From Thiocystis violacea (GTDB lineage: Bacteria > Pseudomonadota > Gammaproteobacteria > Chromatiales > Chromatiaceae), in assembly GCF_016583565.1 (NCBI RefSeq), contig NZ_NRRF01000046.1:1-42347 (forward strand): DNA of 42,347 bases, read 5' to 3'. Below, piece after piece: positions 40,714-42,347 of the stretch. Below the pieces are notes generated by a model. The model was not told the DNA's origin. It searched no databases and was given only the letters and a program-made list of their open reading frames with translations. Made by a program: the position numbers and the translations under genes. Each line of letters opens with the position of its first letter. Positions within the stretch are counted from its first letter, which is position 1.

Positions 40714-42054
40714 TCACAGCGGCGTCGCCGGCGCGCTGGTTCGGATCCTCGAGGCTGACGCATCCTCGGCGGTGGGCGCATGAGTCTCGGGCGCGAGCGG
40801 CTCCAGCGTCGGACGCGGAGGCTCTGGCGCCTCCTCCGCGCGGCTGTCCTCGACGAGCGTCTCCGCGGCGATCGCCGTCGCCCCGGATCCGACCTGCGCC
40901 AGCGCATCCCGGCTGGCCTGAAGCTCAGCCTCGGCCCTCGGCACCCAGGCCTCGCCCCAGAAGAGGTTGCAGCTGGTCTCGGCCTTCAGCAAGTGGTCCA
41001 GGGCGCGCTCCATGGCCTCGGCCTCGGGGCCCTCGGTGAGACCGCGCTCCCCAGCATACCAGCGGGCGTCATGGACGACGCGGCTGACCTCGGCAAAGTC
41101 CGCCAAGGCCTGACGCTGCCGCTCCGAGCCGGTCCACTGGGTGAAACCCAGGCCGTGGTGCCAGCCCGTATTCCAGGCGCCAGTGCGGACCCGCACCTCG
41201 CCGTGGACGCCATGGGTATCCAGATAGTCGCTGATGAAGGTGGGACGGAGGATCGCCTCCTCGCTGCGGGCGTGATCGAGCAGCGGATGATAGAAGGCAC
41301 TCCAGAAATTGGCCCCTTCGGTCACGTTGCGGAACCAGCCGCCGTTCTCTCCGTCCGTGCAGGTCGTCACCAGCGGCGGGAAGTCGCACCACTTGGTCCG
41401 CTCCGCCACCTCGTTGAGGAACCAGCCCAGGTCCATTCCCGACTCCTGCGCATCCGAGAGTTCGCGGTCGCGCACGATGACGACGATCTCCGCGTCCCCG
41501 TGCCTGGCGATATGCGGGCGATAGCGCATCTCCTGCCAGGTCATCTCCGTCACGGGCTCGATATGCTCGCTGTCGACGAAGACGTAGCGGTAGCCAAACG
41601 CGCGTAGCAGCGGAATGAGCTCCATGGAGAAGCCCATCTCCGGCGGCCAGAAACCCTGGAAACGCGGCCGCCACAGCAGATGATGGGCGATGCCGAGCCA
41701 GCGCCGCAGATGCTCCTTGCGGTCGGCTTCCGGAATGAGTGGCAGCACCGGGTGGTAGTAGCCGGTGCCCACCACCTCGAACAGCGACTGATTCTGGAAG
41801 TGCCAGAGCAGCGAACCACAGTCGACGATGCCGTAGACCTGCTGCTGGAAGGCCGGATCCGACAACGTCTCCAGGAGCGTCCCCGAAAGCGAGAGATGGA
41901 CCCTTGCCACATCCTCCTGTCCCCACAGGCTGCGCGGGATGCGGTCGAGGGCGAAGAGGATTTCCTTCGCCTCCCAGGTCTGGTGCTCCAGCAATGCTTG
42001 GAGATTGCCCAGGGGCTGATGGAGATTGAGTACGAGCGCATGGTGAGCGATCAT
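40714..42054 (-). CDS. GH57-family glycosidase-like protein, paralogue 2
   Basis: The 446-residue protein starts MIAHHALVLNLHQPLG, with HQP at 12-14. FWPPEMGFS marks the catalytic glutamate region and TDGENGGWF the catalytic aspartate region. HLLKAETSCNLFWGEAWV is the helical end of the domain, shared in pattern with the downstream paralogue. About 60 residues of Ala/Pro/Glu-rich sequence form the C-terminus. The start at 42054 places HQP as in the family; an earlier ATG would add 15 residues. Alpha-glucan (storage glycogen) metabolism is likely but the precise reaction is not readable. Confidence 0.84.
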   Translation of the reverse strand: MIAHHALVLNLHQPLGNLQALLEHQTWEAKEILFALDRIPRSLWGQEDVARVHLSLSGTLLETLSDPAFQQQVYGIVDCGSLLWHFQNQSLFEVVGTGYYHPVLPLIPEADRKEHLRRWLGIAHHLLWRPRFQGFWPPEMGFSMELIPLLRAFGYRYVFVDSEHIEPVTEMTWQEMRYRPHIARHGDAEIVVIVRDRELSDAQESGMDLGWFLNEVAERTKWCDFPPLVTTCTDGENGGWFRNVTEGANFWSAFYHPLLDHARSEEAILRPTFISDYLDTHGVHGEVRVRTGAWNTGWHHGLGFTQWTGSERQRQALADFAEVSRVVHDARWYAGERGLTEGPEAEAMERALDHLLKAETSCNLFWGEAWVPRAEAELQASRDALAQVGSGATAIAAETLVEDSRAEEAPEPPRPTLEPLAPETHAPTAEDASASRIRTSAPATPL

Positions 42055-42136
42055 CGTTACGAGACCCCAATGACGACAGTTTGGGGGAGAGAATAGCAAA
42101 GCCGGCGGGCGAGATTCACTAAGGATGGGTGACGAG

Positions 42137-42204
42137 GGCAGTTGGCAGTTGGCAGTTGGCAGTTGGCAGTTGGCAGTTGGCAGTTGGCAGTTGGCAGTTG
42201 GCAG
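42137..42204 (+). repeat. Heptamer array GGCAGTT x9.7
   Basis: Nine exact tandem GGCAGTT units plus a partial one lie upstream of the GH57 gene pair, starting 83 bases from the start codon. In complement these are CTGCCAA-type heptamers, related to the shorter arrays elsewhere in the window. Confidence 0.97.
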
Positions 42205-42326
42205 GATTGTAAGCCTAGCCGTTGACGAATGACAGCATCACTGCCCCCATCGATAAAGAAGGATCCGCCGGTCAGTGCTGGAAAGGCTTGAGCCCCGACC
42301 AAAACACACCACTTCCAAACCGCAGA

Positions 42327-42347
42327 CTGACCCCTGACCCCTGACAT
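42327..42347 (+). repeat. Heptamer array CTGACCC, cut by window end
   Basis: Two CTGACCC units and a CTGACAT unit run to the last base of the window. The array probably continues outside it. Confidence 0.75.

Noticed and set aside
42137..42204. CRISPR or attachment site
   Set aside because: Pure 7-base tandem repeat with no spacers and no recombinase gene nearby.

Overview
The window is GC-rich bacterial chromosome, most likely from a gammaproteobacterium close to the purple sulfur bacteria (Chromatiaceae-like). This is an inference. It rests on the gammaproteobacterial-type DUF2333, PetA-like Rieske and YciA-like proteins, on sulfur enzymes (CoA-disulfide reductase-rhodanese fusion, secreted rhodanese, APS kinase), and on many REP-like palindromes. 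No rRNA, tRNA or CRISPR array was seen.

Region 1 (1-3629) is mobile. The window opens in the last part of a group II intron (domains V and VI), followed by a REP pair and a RAYT (REP-associated tyrosine transposase) element with matching inverted ends. That element sits inside a glyoxalase/VOC gene and truncates it. Next comes an AT-rich tract that reads, on the minus strand, as integron gene cassettes. An attC-like site at 1454-1541 separates a Cdd1-VOC cassette from a 1.3-kb cassette carrying a Shedu-type (SduA, DUF4263) antiphage nuclease with an N-terminal zinc ribbon. Just beyond the cassette junction lies an unexplained symmetric array of four 9-mers (2764-2832). No integron integrase gene is visible.

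Region 2 (3630-13943): a B12-binding radical SAM enzyme, then a copy of a ~200-bp dispersed repeat, then a cluster for Fe-S and sulfur chemistry. The cluster holds a DUF134 regulator, divergent from an orphan Rieske protein, a Gly-rich/NifX-like fusion, two ferredoxin-containing MinD/Mrp-type ATPases, a NifX-like protein, a CoA-disulfide reductase with a rhodanese domain, and a periplasmic rhodanese. The second copy of the dispersed repeat closes this block.

Region 3 (13428-27099): envelope and housekeeping genes, mostly single or in pairs. They include a secreted hypothetical protein, a PqiA-like membrane protein, a beta-helix surface protein, an OafA-type acyltransferase with an SGNH domain, a periplasmic MsrB, a DUF938 methyltransferase, a nucleotidyltransferase-like protein, an L,D-transpeptidase lipoprotein overlapping a class V aminotransferase, a hotdog thioesterase, a lipoprotein and a small coiled-coil protein.

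Region 4 (27335-35063): a complete seven-gene V/A-type ATPase operon in the order B-D-I-K-E-DUF2764-A. This is a circular permutation of the E-DUF2764-A-B-D-I-K order known from chlamydiae. The K subunit keeps polar residues compatible with Na+ binding.

Region 5 (35299-42347): an ExeA-like AAA ATPase fused to an FHA domain, a decayed ABC-transporter ATPase, APS kinase, a DUF2333 membrane protein with a clear intrinsic terminator, and two GH57-type glycosidases also separated by an intrinsic terminator. The window ends in heptanucleotide repeats. Related heptamer arrays also occur at the end of the second Mrp gene and inside the V-ATPase operon.
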